Of a DNA stretch of 64,000 nt, positions 52,717-60,688 are shown in pieces. Source of the stretch: Formosa agariphila KMM 3901. Lineage in GTDB: Bacteria > Bacteroidota > Bacteroidia > Flavobacteriales > Flavobacteriaceae. Numbering within the stretch: position 1 is the stretch's first letter; every line of letters starts with the position of its first letter. The notes under the pieces are model-generated. The model was not told where the DNA came from and did no database searches. It saw nothing but the letters and a program-made list of their open reading frames with translations. Made by a program: the position numbers and the translations under genes. The DNA lies in NCBI RefSeq assembly GCF_000723205.1, contig NZ_HG315671.1, positions 1,709,351-1,773,350 of the forward strand, given 5' to 3'.

Positions 52717-54105
52717 CTATTTTGATACAGAAAATTCCTGGTATTTATTGGGAAAAATTAAGGTGACTATAGTTCCTTTTTTATGTTCAGAAAACACTTC
52801 TATAGTACCACTATGTAATTTCATTATTTTATAAGTTAAAGGCAGACCAAAACCATATCCTTTTACGTTTCTAACATTTGCTGCACGATAAAACGGTTGA
52901 TAAATGTTTTTTATTTCATCCGAAGGAATACCAACACCATGGTCTGTAACCACAATTTTTATAGCGGAATTATTAGTTACTATTTTGACTATAACTTTTT
53001 TGTTATCAGAAAATTTAGAAGCATTATCTAATACATTATTAAGCGCGATATTTATTAAACCATAATTTCCATCTATTATTAATAAGTCTGGATTTTCTGG
53101 AAAGTCGCTAAAATCTATTTCTATTTGATTTTCAGGATTTATCAAATCAATATTATCTTTTACTTCTAATATTAATTCGTCTAAACGAATGGGCGTAATC
53201 AGCAACCCTTTTTCATCATTTTCAGTTTGGGCAAACTTAAGTAAACTATTTATTAAGGCATCTAAACGTAAAGCTTCAGTTTCTACACCTTCTAAAACTT
53301 TTATGTATTCTTCTGGCGAACGTTCTTTTAATAAGGCAATTTCGGTTTGCCCTAAAATAGCTGTTAGCGGATTTTTAAGCTCGTGAGACGCATTATTAAT
53401 AAAATTACTCTGTATTTCGAACGAGGTTTCCAATCGGTCTAACATATCGTTAAATGTATTGGTTAACTGGCTAAGTTCGTCTTTATTTTCTGAGGTATGT
53501 AAACGTTCATGTAAATTGGTTACACGAATGGTATTCACTTTTTCAATTATTTTAGAAAGAGGATCTAAAGTTCGTTTTGCAAAAAAACGACCAATTAAGA
53601 ATAATACGAAAATGGTTAAAAGAAATAATAAAATTAAAAGACTTCTTAGTTTCGATAATTCATTAGTACCATCTACATCGCTTGCTGTTACTATTATAAA
53701 ATAGGAGGTATTATGGTCTGTGTAATTAATTCCGGAGAAAAAAGAATGTCCTATTTTAACTTCAGCGTATTTATTTTGAATTAAATCTGAGTAAAATTCT
53801 TCTGGTAAAACCACATCAAGCTCTGTGTTTATCTGTGTTTTTGGTGTGTCTACAGTATAAATAAATTCGCGTTCTTCGGATAAGGTTTGTAAGTGTTTCT
53901 GAATGAGGTCTTCGTAAATTTCGGTACTTAATGCATCCTTTTCAAAATGAGATTGTTCAGCAATTAATGTCCGGTTCTTTAATTTCACAAAGAACTCATT
54001 AGTCGTATAATCAACCGCAAAAAGATATATAATTGTAAAAATTACCATTTGCATGCTAGCCACTAGTAAAACAAAAATAAGAGTGATTTTGTTTTTAATT
54101 TTCAT
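52717..54105 (-). CDS. Sensor histidine kinase (HisKA type)
   Basis: The 462-residue membrane kinase has a helix at about 8-28, a periplasmic sensor loop (about 30-150), a second helix (about 155-172), and HAMP (about 175-225). The HisKA dimerisation domain contains the phosphorylated His in NNASHELKNPLTAILGQTE, followed by the ATPase with N-box NVLDNASKFSDN, G1 VTDHGVGIP and G2 KGYGFGLPLTYKI. It overlaps the response regulator gene by 11 bases, so the pair acts together. Signal unknown. Confidence 0.93.
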   Translation of the reverse strand: MKIKNKITLIFVLLVASMQMVIFTIIYLFAVDYTTNEFFVKLKNRTLIAEQSHFEKDALSTEIYEDLIQKHLQTLSEEREFIYTVDTPKTQINTELDVVLPEEFYSDLIQNKYAEVKIGHSFFSGINYTDHNTSYFIIVTASDVDGTNELSKLRSLLILLFLLTIFVLFLIGRFFAKRTLDPLSKIIEKVNTIRVTNLHERLHTSENKDELSQLTNTFNDMLDRLETSFEIQSNFINNASHELKNPLTAILGQTEIALLKERSPEEYIKVLEGVETEALRLDALINSLLKFAQTENDEKGLLITPIRLDELILEVKDNIDLINPENQIEIDFSDFPENPDLLIIDGNYGLINIALNNVLDNASKFSDNKKVIVKIVTNNSAIKIVVTDHGVGIPSDEIKNIYQPFYRAANVRNVKGYGFGLPLTYKIMKLHSGTIEVFSEHKKGTIVTLIFPNKYQEFSVSK

Positions 54106-54793
54106 CTTCAGGGGCTTTCAAAATGTAACCCATTCCAACTACAGTTTGTATTAGTTTAGGTGTAAATTTCTTGTCAATTTTATTTCTTAAGTAATTCACG
54201 TATACATCTACAACATTAGTTCCCATATTAAAACCAATGTCCCAAACATGCTCTAAAATATCTATTCTAGACAAGACTTTATTTTTGTTTTTAAGAAGGT
54301 ATTCTAATAAACGAAACTCTGTAGAGGTTAGCTTTATTTCGGTATTTTTTCGTTTAACTATTTTAGTATCGTTGTTTAATTCTAAGTCTGCTAATCGTAG
54401 AATTAAATTATCAGGAACATCAATATTGTTTCGGCGTGCTACCGCTCGAATTCTTGCAAGAAGTTCTTTGAATTTAAAAGGTTTAGTTAAATAATCATCT
54501 GCACCAGCGTCAAGTCCTTTCACAATATTATCTGTACTTCCTAAAGCCGATAAAAATATTATTGGAATACTGCCATACCCTAAATCTTTAATTTTAGCAG
54601 CAATTGCGTAACCATTCATGCCTGGTAAAATAACATCTAATAATATTAAATGAATGTCTTTTTGAAGCACAAGTTCTAGGCAAGTTTCACCATCGTAGGC
54701 AATAAATGCATTATACCCAACTTCTTCTAAACCTTTTTTAATAAAGGTTGCCACGTTAAATTCATCTTCAACAATTAGAATGTTTTTTATCAT
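54095..54793 (-). CDS. OmpR/PhoB-family response regulator
   Basis: The 232 residues have a receiver domain with acidic pair ED near residue 10, phospho-acceptor Asp in HLILLDVILPGMNG (about 53), and KPFKFKELLARI, then a winged-helix DNA-binding domain (about 130-228) with LTSTEFRLLEYLLKNKNKVLS and TNVVDVYVNYLRNKID. It is the first gene of the two-component operon, 189 bases before the divergent usp gene. Confidence 0.95.
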   Translation of the reverse strand: MIKNILIVEDEFNVATFIKKGLEEVGYNAFIAYDGETCLELVLQKDIHLILLDVILPGMNGYAIAAKIKDLGYGSIPIIFLSALGSTDNIVKGLDAGADDYLTKPFKFKELLARIRAVARRNNIDVPDNLILRLADLELNNDTKIVKRKNTEIKLTSTEFRLLEYLLKNKNKVLSRIDILEHVWDIGFNMGTNVVDVYVNYLRNKIDKKFTPKLIQTVVGMGYILKAPEDEN

Positions 54794-54981
54794 ATAATAC
54801 TAATTCTACTAAATATATAGTAAATGTACGTTGCTTGAATTACAATTTATACTAAAAATAGTTTAAAGTATAATGGTTTTATTATTAATGAGGTTTTTAA
54901 CCTAATTTTAAGTTTAAATATGCCTAAAATCATTGTTTATCTGTGGTTTTGTTAGTAGTTTTATACAAGAAAATTAAGACT

Positions 54982-55833
54982 ATGACAAATATACTTTTAC
55001 CTACAGATTTTTCCGAAAACGCATGGCACGCGCTAGAATATGCATTAGAGCTTTTTAAAAATGAAACATGTAATTTCTATATATTAAATTCTTTCGATCA
55101 ACCAGGCTCAGATGGGTACATGGGACTTACAACCGCGATGGCTAAAGAATCTATTTATAAAGCACAAAATGAAAAAAGTAAAAACGGATTAAAAGATGTA
55201 TTAGACAAAGTTAATGCAACTTATTCAAACGAAAACCATAAATATAAATGCTTATCTATTTTTAAAGGATTCTCTTCTGCGGTTAAAAAAGTGGTCGAAG
55301 ATTTTAAAATAGATTGTATTGTTATGGGAACCAAAGGGGCTGGAGCAATAAAAGAAATTACAGTAGGAAGTAATACTTCGGGATTAATAGGTGTTGTTAA
55401 TTGTCCTATAATTGCAATACCTAAATATGCAGAATTTAAAAATTTTAAAGAAATAGGAATCTCTACAGATTTCGATATTTCTTTTACAGAAAAAGGCTTA
55501 AGTCCACTTTTAGACATTGCAACATCTCAAAAAGCAACAGTATCTATATGTCATGTTATGGACCGTGCTAAGAAATTAACATCGTCTCAAAATGAAAAGA
55601 AAGAGGCGTTAAAAGTTATGCTTAAAGACTGTTCGGCTGGATATTTTACGCTTACAGGAATTGGTGTCTCTACAGGAATTCGTGCATTTGTACAAAGTAG
55701 AAAATTAGATATGCTTTGCGTAATTGCTAAAGAACAAGATTTTTTAAAACGATTATTAAATCAGTCGTATAGTAAATCGATAACGCATCGAGCAAATGTT
55801 CCTTTATTGATTTTAAATATTAAAAACTTCTAA
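54982..55833 (+). CDS. Universal stress protein with two Usp domains
   Basis: The ATG at 54982 (MTNILLPTDFSENAWHALEY) gives 283 residues. Domain one (about 1-145) has the ATP-binding pattern CIVMGTKGAGAIKEITVGSNTSG; domain two (about 150-283) ends with VPLLILNIKNF and has a weaker motif (LDMLCVIAKEQDFLKRLLNQ). It is the tandem-domain form. Such proteins rise in growth arrest, oxidative or energy stress. It is divergent from the response regulator, and the other Usp-like gene lies across the two-component operon. Confidence 0.88.
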   Translation: MTNILLPTDFSENAWHALEYALELFKNETCNFYILNSFDQPGSDGYMGLTTAMAKESIYKAQNEKSKNGLKDVLDKVNATYSNENHKYKCLSIFKGFSSAVKKVVEDFKIDCIVMGTKGAGAIKEITVGSNTSGLIGVVNCPIIAIPKYAEFKNFKEIGISTDFDISFTEKGLSPLLDIATSQKATVSICHVMDRAKKLTSSQNEKKEALKVMLKDCSAGYFTLTGIGVSTGIRAFVQSRKLDMLCVIAKEQDFLKRLLNQSYSKSITHRANVPLLILNIKNF

Positions 55834-55991
55834 AGAAACTTATTTTTAAGCCTAAATTTATAGTTGTTAATTTAATACCTTATAAAATAATTTTAATTCA
55901 AGATGACTTTAAAAAGGTTACATTTAGCCTCTTTAATTATTAAAATAGATAAATAAATAACAAACAACATTATACTTTAAATACCATAGCA

Positions 55992-56609
55992 ATGAAAGTA
56001 CTAGCAATAGGTAAAAATTATGTTCTTAATGCTGAAGAATTAAAAACAACAACTAAAAACGGAAAACAACTTATATTTTCTAAACCAGAATCAAGTTTAG
56101 TAAAAGACAATAAAGATGTTGAATATCCATCGTTCACTGAAAATTTAGTTTATGAAGTTGAATTGGTGGTTGAAATTGGTAAAACAGGTAAAAATATAGC
56201 TGAAGCTGATGCTGCATCTTATATTTCAGGAATTGCAGTTGCTATTGATTATACTGCAAAAGATGTTTTAAACGATGTTAGAGAAGGAAAAGGACCATGG
56301 GATTTAGCTAAAGGTTTTGATGGTGCTGCTCCAATTTCCCCAGTGAAACCAATTTCTAATTTTTCAGATTTAACGAATATTAATTTCGATTTAAAAATTA
56401 ATGGTGAAACTGTACAGGAAGGAAATACTAGTTTAATTATTTATAATTTTGAAGAAATTATTATTTTTGTATCTAAATACTTCACATTAGAACCAGGCGA
56501 TTTAATCTTTACAGGAACACCTGCTTACGGTACAGGACAAATCCATAAAGGAGATCATTTGCAAGCCGCTATTGAAGGTGAATTGTTATTAGATTTTAAA
56601 ATGATTTAA
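55992..56609 (+). CDS. Fumarylacetoacetate hydrolase-family protein
   Basis: The 205-residue protein contains the FAH active-site stretch: IFSKPESSLVKD, the metal-binding Glu pair in YEVELVVEIGKTGKN, and FTGTPAYGTGQIHKGD near the end. The small single-domain form covers 2-hydroxyhepta-2,4-diene-dioate isomerase and acylpyruvate hydrolase activities. Which substrate is used here is open. It stands alone before the TetR gene. Confidence 0.9.
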   Translation: MKVLAIGKNYVLNAEELKTTTKNGKQLIFSKPESSLVKDNKDVEYPSFTENLVYEVELVVEIGKTGKNIAEADAASYISGIAVAIDYTAKDVLNDVREGKGPWDLAKGFDGAAPISPVKPISNFSDLTNINFDLKINGETVQEGNTSLIIYNFEEIIIFVSKYFTLEPGDLIFTGTPAYGTGQIHKGDHLQAAIEGELLLDFKMI

Positions 56610-56673
56610 TATCTAATTATATTCTATTAAAAACTTGAGTCTAGTGAGCTCGAGTTTTTATTTGCTTTATAAT

Positions 56674-56687
56674 CGAATATTTATTCG
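56674..56687. promoter_or_regulatory. Candidate TetR operator, copy 1
   Basis: CGAATATTTATTCG: inverted arms CGAAT/ATTCG with a 4-base centre. It lies 10 bases before the -7 box of the tetR gene and matches the second copy at 57301-57314 at 13 of 14 positions. Confidence 0.6.
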
Positions 56688-56697
56688 TTTAATATTA

Positions 56698-56705
56698 TAT
56701 ATTTG
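56698..56705 (+). promoter_or_regulatory. -7 box of the tetR gene (possible leaderless start)
   Basis: TATATTTG matches TAnnTTTG. The GTG start at 56710 lies only four bases downstream, so the transcript may begin at or next to the start codon. Confidence 0.5.
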
Positions 56706-56709
56706 TAAA

Positions 56710-57282
56710 GTGAAACACAAAGACGAATTAAAACGAGAAGCCATAATTAATGAAACTATAGCTATAGTTTACGCTAAAGGTTTTGTTGGAGTTAAAATGG
56801 CGCATGTAGCAAGAAAGGTTAATATTTCCCCATCTACACTTTATGTATATTTTAAAAGTAAAGACGATTTAATTAGTACAATTGCTACAGAATTACTTAA
56901 AAACATTACAGAAATAAGTCAGAATCAATTAAATACCAATTTGCCTTATAAACTAAAATTTAAAGCAATTTGGTTATTTTACATCAATTTTGGAGTGAAT
57001 AATCGCAAGGAGATGAGTTTTATACATCAAGTTAAGCAATCACCATATTTTGAAATGATTCCAGAATCTCTACGAAATTTAAAATCATCTTTTGTTCTAG
57101 ATTTATTAGATGAAGGTAAGCGTGAAGGCTTAATTAAGAATTTAGATAATAAAATTTTATCTGCTTTACTCGAATCGTTTTTAAATGAAACTGTAAAGCT
57201 TATCGATTCCAAAACTTTAAAATTAAATGAAGAAGATACAAACACTATGTTTTTATTAGCCTGGGATGCCATTAAAAACTAA
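56710..57282 (+). CDS. TetR-family transcriptional regulator
   Basis: The 190-residue protein (GTG start) has an N-terminal TetR helix-turn-helix: KHKDELKREAIINETIAIVY, then GVKMAHVARKVNISPSTLYV, YFKSKDDLIS. The C-terminal ligand-binding helical domain is diverged, as usual. A longer reading from 56635 adds a hydrophobic, poorly conserved stretch that overlaps the promoter, so I reject it. The two operator-like sites at 56674 and 57301 bracket the gene, suggesting that it controls itself and the next gene. Confidence 0.88.
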   Translation: MKHKDELKREAIINETIAIVYAKGFVGVKMAHVARKVNISPSTLYVYFKSKDDLISTIATELLKNITEISQNQLNTNLPYKLKFKAIWLFYINFGVNNRKEMSFIHQVKQSPYFEMIPESLRNLKSSFVLDLLDEGKREGLIKNLDNKILSALLESFLNETVKLIDSKTLKLNEEDTNTMFLLAWDAIKN

Positions 57283-57300
57283 AAAAATTTTTTAAATAAT

Positions 57301-57314
57301 CGAATTTTTATTCG
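57301..57314. promoter_or_regulatory. Candidate TetR operator, copy 2
   Basis: CGAATTTTTATTCG lies 25 bases before the ATG of the metallo-hydrolase gene and repeats the tetR site with one change. The flanks also match (AAT before, TT after). Confidence 0.6.
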
Positions 57315-57339
57315 GTTAAACTATTTAGAATTACGAATC

Positions 57340-58464
57340 ATGTTAAAACGAATATTAAAAAAAATGGGAATTATAATAGGAGTGAGTATTTTACTGCTAA
57401 TTCTAGGTGGTATTATATTTTTATATAGTAGTCCGGAATTTGGATCTAGACCTTCGGTTGTACAAGAACAATCTTTTGCACAAACTAATCATTACGAAAA
57501 TGGGAAATTTGTAAATCTTGGTCATGTAGATATGTCAATGGGGGTTAACAAATTCTTTAAAATGTTAGTCGGGTATTTTAATCCGCCAAATGAAACCGTT
57601 CCCAATCATCCCATCGAAGTCGCATACATTAAAGCTACAGATTTAAAAAGTTACTCTGGAAGAGCGCGCATGTTTTGGTTTGGACATTCTACATTTTTAC
57701 TCCAAATACAGTCTAAGAATATATTAATAGACCCAATGTTTGGCGATGTTCCTGCACCACATCCTTTGTTAGGTACTAAACGTTTCAGCGACCATTTGCC
57801 AATTAATATAGAAGATTTACCGTTTATAGATGCGGTTATAATTTCTCATGATCATTACGATCATTTAGATTATGGTAGTATTACAAAATTGAAAGATAAC
57901 GTTAATCAATTTTATGTTCCATTAGGTGTAGGTGCGCATTTAGAATCATGGGGAATTGATAAATCACGAATTCATGAATTAGATTGGTGGGAAGATTTAA
58001 AAGTATCAGACTTAACATTTGTGTGTACTCCTGCACAACACTTTTCTGGAAGAGGGTTGACTGATAAAGGTAAAACTTTATGGAGTTCATGGATTATAAA
58101 ATCTGAATCTGAAAATATCTTCTTTAGTGGAGATAGTGGTTATGGACCGCATTTTAAAACTATAGGAGATACATACGGTCCTTTTGATTTTGCGATGATA
58201 GAATGTGGACAATACAATGAACTTTGGCACGAAATACATATGTATCCAGAAGAAACCGCACAAGCAGCTGTAGATGTTAAAGCTAAACGCATGATGCCAA
58301 TACATTGGGGCGCTTTTAAATTAGCCATGCATACATGGACAGAACCTGTTGAACGCTTAGAGCAAGCGGCAAAATTACATAACTTAAATGTGGTGATTCC
58401 AAAAATAGGAACACCTATAATGATTGATGATGCTACAACTAAATTTGATTCTTGGTGGGATTAA
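57340..58464 (+). CDS. Metallo-beta-lactamase-fold hydrolase (NAPE-PLD-like)
   Basis: The 374-residue protein has one N-terminal membrane helix (about 12-31), then the MBL fold: zinc motif ISHDHYDHLDYGS (HxHxDH), FSGDSGYGPHF, and H in MPIHWGAFKLAMHTW. The pattern ARMFWFGHSTFLLQI and the overall size match the NAPE-PLD-like and UlaG-like subgroup, whose members cleave phosphodiesters or lactones. The substrate is unknown. It is probably anchored to the membrane and controlled by the adjacent TetR. Confidence 0.88.
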   Translation: MLKRILKKMGIIIGVSILLLILGGIIFLYSSPEFGSRPSVVQEQSFAQTNHYENGKFVNLGHVDMSMGVNKFFKMLVGYFNPPNETVPNHPIEVAYIKATDLKSYSGRARMFWFGHSTFLLQIQSKNILIDPMFGDVPAPHPLLGTKRFSDHLPINIEDLPFIDAVIISHDHYDHLDYGSITKLKDNVNQFYVPLGVGAHLESWGIDKSRIHELDWWEDLKVSDLTFVCTPAQHFSGRGLTDKGKTLWSSWIIKSESENIFFSGDSGYGPHFKTIGDTYGPFDFAMIECGQYNELWHEIHMYPEETAQAAVDVKAKRMMPIHWGAFKLAMHTWTEPVERLEQAAKLHNLNVVIPKIGTPIMIDDATTKFDSWWD

Positions 58465-58529
58465 AATTGAATACAACACATTATAAATAAATCGTAAAGA
58501 ATTAAGATATCATTCTATGGAGAATTATA

Positions 58530-58537
58530 TATTTTTG
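58530..58537 (+). promoter_or_regulatory. -7 box of the EamA transporter gene
   Basis: TATTTTTG matches TAnnTTTG, 53 bases before the ATG at 58591. Confidence 0.45.
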
Positions 58538-58590
58538 CAACTTCAAATTTTGGAATTAAAAGGATTCTAAAGTAAAAAATATAATGTAAG

Positions 58591-59463
58591 ATGCAATTAA
58601 AAGAATCCATTAAATTAATGCTGCTAAGTACCTTAGCTTTTGCTTGTATGAACGGTGCTGTAAAATATTTAGATAATATTGGAGCATTTCAAATTGTGTT
58701 TTTTAGATCGTTAGGGTCTCTGTTTTTTACTTTCGGATATTTATTGAAAAATAAGATTCCTTTAGTAGGTAAAAATAATAAGTTATTAATCTTACGAGGT
58801 GTTGTAGGACTAACATCAATGGCTTTATTTTTTATGTCCACCAAATATTTACCAATAGGAACTGCCGTTTCCTTAAGATATTTGGCACCTATTTTTGCGG
58901 CTATTTTCGCTGTATTAATCTTAAAAGAAAAGGTGTTTCCATTACAATGGGTTTTCTTTATATTGGCCTTTTTAGGTGTCGTAATATTAAAAGGTTTTGA
59001 CTCTAATTTAGATACGTTTGGATTAATGCTAATACTAATTTCTGCAGTATTTAGTGGTTTAGTTTACATTATTATCAGTAAAATTGGTAAATCTGAACAT
59101 CCTGTTGTGGTTGTAAATTATTTTATGATAATATCTGCAATAGTTGGTGGTGTAGTATCTATAAATAGTTGGGTAACTCCAGTAGGAATGCAGTGGGTAT
59201 TCTTAGCGAGTTTAGGTGTGTTTGGATATTTTGGGCAATTGCTAATGACCAAAGCATTTCAAAATGCACAAACAAATCAAGTGGCACCAATAAAATATGT
59301 TGAAGTTATTTTTACTTTAATTCTTGGTGTAACCATTTTTGGAGAATCTTATCCGTTTTGGTCGTTATTTGGAATTTTATTAATTATTGTTTCACTCATT
59401 GCCAATATTATTTATAAAGATAAAAAGACAAAGAAATTAGCGCTTAAAGACTCTAAATCATAG
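58591..59463 (+). CDS. DMT-superfamily EamA-type transporter
   Basis: The 290 residues form ten membrane helices in two EamA repeats (about 1-140 and 145-280). Typical features are ACMNGAVKYLDNIGAFQIVFF, SLRYLAPIFAAIFAVLILKEK at the end of the first repeat, and VAPIKYVEVIFTLILGVTIFGE for the second. Such proteins usually export amino acids or metabolites. The substrate is not predictable. It converges with the 59478 gene, 14 bases apart, without an intervening terminator. Confidence 0.9.
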   Translation: MQLKESIKLMLLSTLAFACMNGAVKYLDNIGAFQIVFFRSLGSLFFTFGYLLKNKIPLVGKNNKLLILRGVVGLTSMALFFMSTKYLPIGTAVSLRYLAPIFAAIFAVLILKEKVFPLQWVFFILAFLGVVILKGFDSNLDTFGLMLILISAVFSGLVYIIISKIGKSEHPVVVVNYFMIISAIVGGVVSINSWVTPVGMQWVFLASLGVFGYFGQLLMTKAFQNAQTNQVAPIKYVEVIFTLILGVTIFGESYPFWSLFGILLIIVSLIANIIYKDKKTKKLALKDSKS

Positions 59464-59477
59464 CAAGGTTAAGAATC

Positions 59478-59897
59478 TTACTTACGCTTATAAAGTGTTA
59501 AATGCTTATAAATATCTGTTTTTAAAGCACGATATTCTTTTACGACGGTTAAATATTCTACACGTTTTTTTTCATGAAGTTTAGCCCGTTGGATATCATA
59601 TTCTATTTGACCAAACTCTAATTCTTGTCTTAAAGCTTGCTCATATCGGCATAGTACACCCATAATTAATGTATTTCTACGTCTAAAATTCTGAATTAAA
59701 TTTTGAATTTTTTCACTTTTAATCAATTGTCTGTTTAAAACACTAAACGCATTGATTTCTGTGTTTTTATACTCTAAATCGTCTGTCCATTGAGAGATTT
59801 CAAGAATATCTTTTTTGATGAACAAACGTCTGTTTTCGTCAACTTTAAATTGCATTTGGTTATTTACTTGATTGGAATGTAACATGACTAGAGGCAT
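59478..59897 (-). CDS. Helical hypothetical protein, last gene of the Gre/gdh cluster
   Basis: The 139-residue protein is rich in charged helices (KHLTLYKRK-type end and RRRNTLIMGVLCRYEQALRQ in the middle). No signal peptide or membrane segment is evident. Its ATG overlaps the stop of the preceding 117-residue gene by one base. The true start could also be an ATG a few codons later. I recognise no family. Confidence 0.6.
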   Translation of the reverse strand: MPLVMLHSNQVNNQMQFKVDENRRLFIKKDILEISQWTDDLEYKNTEINAFSVLNRQLIKSEKIQNLIQNFRRRNTLIMGVLCRYEQALRQELEFGQIEYDIQRAKLHEKKRVEYLTVVKEYRALKTDIYKHLTLYKRK

Positions 59898-60250
59898 TAT
59901 ACCGTTAGTTTAGATTTAAAAGATTTATACTCGTTGATATGCTTTAGATAATCGCTTTTGTGTTTATTGTGTTCACGGATAAATGCCATACCAGATTGAG
60001 CGGCATCACATGTATTCCAAAACTCTCTAAACTCCTTATAATTGCGAAGCGTTTTTAAAATGGAATTATTTGTTGATGCTTTTAAAAGAACAGCCTTTTT
60101 AATTAAGGCATGTTTGCTATACTTTTTTTTAGTGCAAAACGTTTTTAATTCCTTTTTAATACCCTCCAAATGGTGTATCCAAGATTCTAACTCACCAGTA
60201 CTATCCTGGTGAGTATAATCTAAATCGATATCTAATTTGTATAAATGCAT
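59897..60250 (-). CDS. Helical hypothetical protein in the Gre/gdh cluster
   Basis: The 117-residue protein is a charged helical protein with LESWIHHLEGIKKELKTFCT in the first half and FIREHNKHKSDYLKHINEY near the end, suggesting a small helical bundle. It lies 5 bases after the Gre-type gene and overlaps the 139-residue gene, so three small genes are cotranscribed. I recognise no family. Confidence 0.6.
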   Translation of the reverse strand: MHLYKLDIDLDYTHQDSTGELESWIHHLEGIKKELKTFCTKKKYSKHALIKKAVLLKASTNNSILKTLRNYKEFREFWNTCDAAQSGMAFIREHNKHKSDYLKHINEYKSFKSKLTV

Positions 60251-60255
60251 AAGCT

Positions 60256-60672
60256 TTATATTACAATGTCTAATCCGTTATAATTAAATTCTTGTTCTAC
60301 TGCGATTATTTTTAATTGTTTTGTTCCTCCAGGAAATTCCCATGAAATAATATCTCCAATAGCATATCCAAATAGGGCAGAACCCATTGGTGTTAGAATA
60401 GAAATTTTATTCAGACTTAAGTCTTTGTTTTGTGGAATTACAACTTTAATTGTTTTTTCCCAATCGCCATGAGACACAGTAACCATACTGTTAAAACGAA
60501 TCACATCATCTGGCATGTTTTCATTATCTACAATTTCTGCATCTACTAATTCATTACTTAATTTTTGTAATGATTTTTTTGTTTCTATATCTTTAGAATA
60601 ACCTGAAAGATTAAGTATGCGTTTTAAAAACACATACTCTTTCTTTTCAAGAATTAAATGACCGTACTTCAT
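60256..60672 (-). CDS. Gre-type (GreA/GreB/Rnk-like) factor
   Basis: From the ATG at 60672 (MKYGHLILEKKEYVFLKRIL) the product has 138 residues. The C-terminal half (about 65-138) matches the GreA/GreB FKBP-like domain: KVVIPQNKDLSLNKISILTP, MGSALFGYAIGDIISWEFPG. The N-terminal half is a short helical region without the long coiled coil and acidic tip of GreA, resembling Rnk, so it may bind RNA polymerase without stimulating cleavage. The longer reading from 60705 overlaps gdhA and is unlikely. It follows gdhA by 16 bases. Confidence 0.8.
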   Translation of the reverse strand: MKYGHLILEKKEYVFLKRILNLSGYSKDIETKKSLQKLSNELVDAEIVDNENMPDDVIRFNSMVTVSHGDWEKTIKVVIPQNKDLSLNKISILTPMGSALFGYAIGDIISWEFPGGTKQLKIIAVEQEFNYNGLDIVI

Positions 60673-60688
60673 ATTTATTTTTAATATT

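Noticed and set aside
56635-56709. Longer N-terminus for the TetR regulator
   Set aside because: The added stretch covers the promoter and operator and is a hydrophobic segment not seen in the family.
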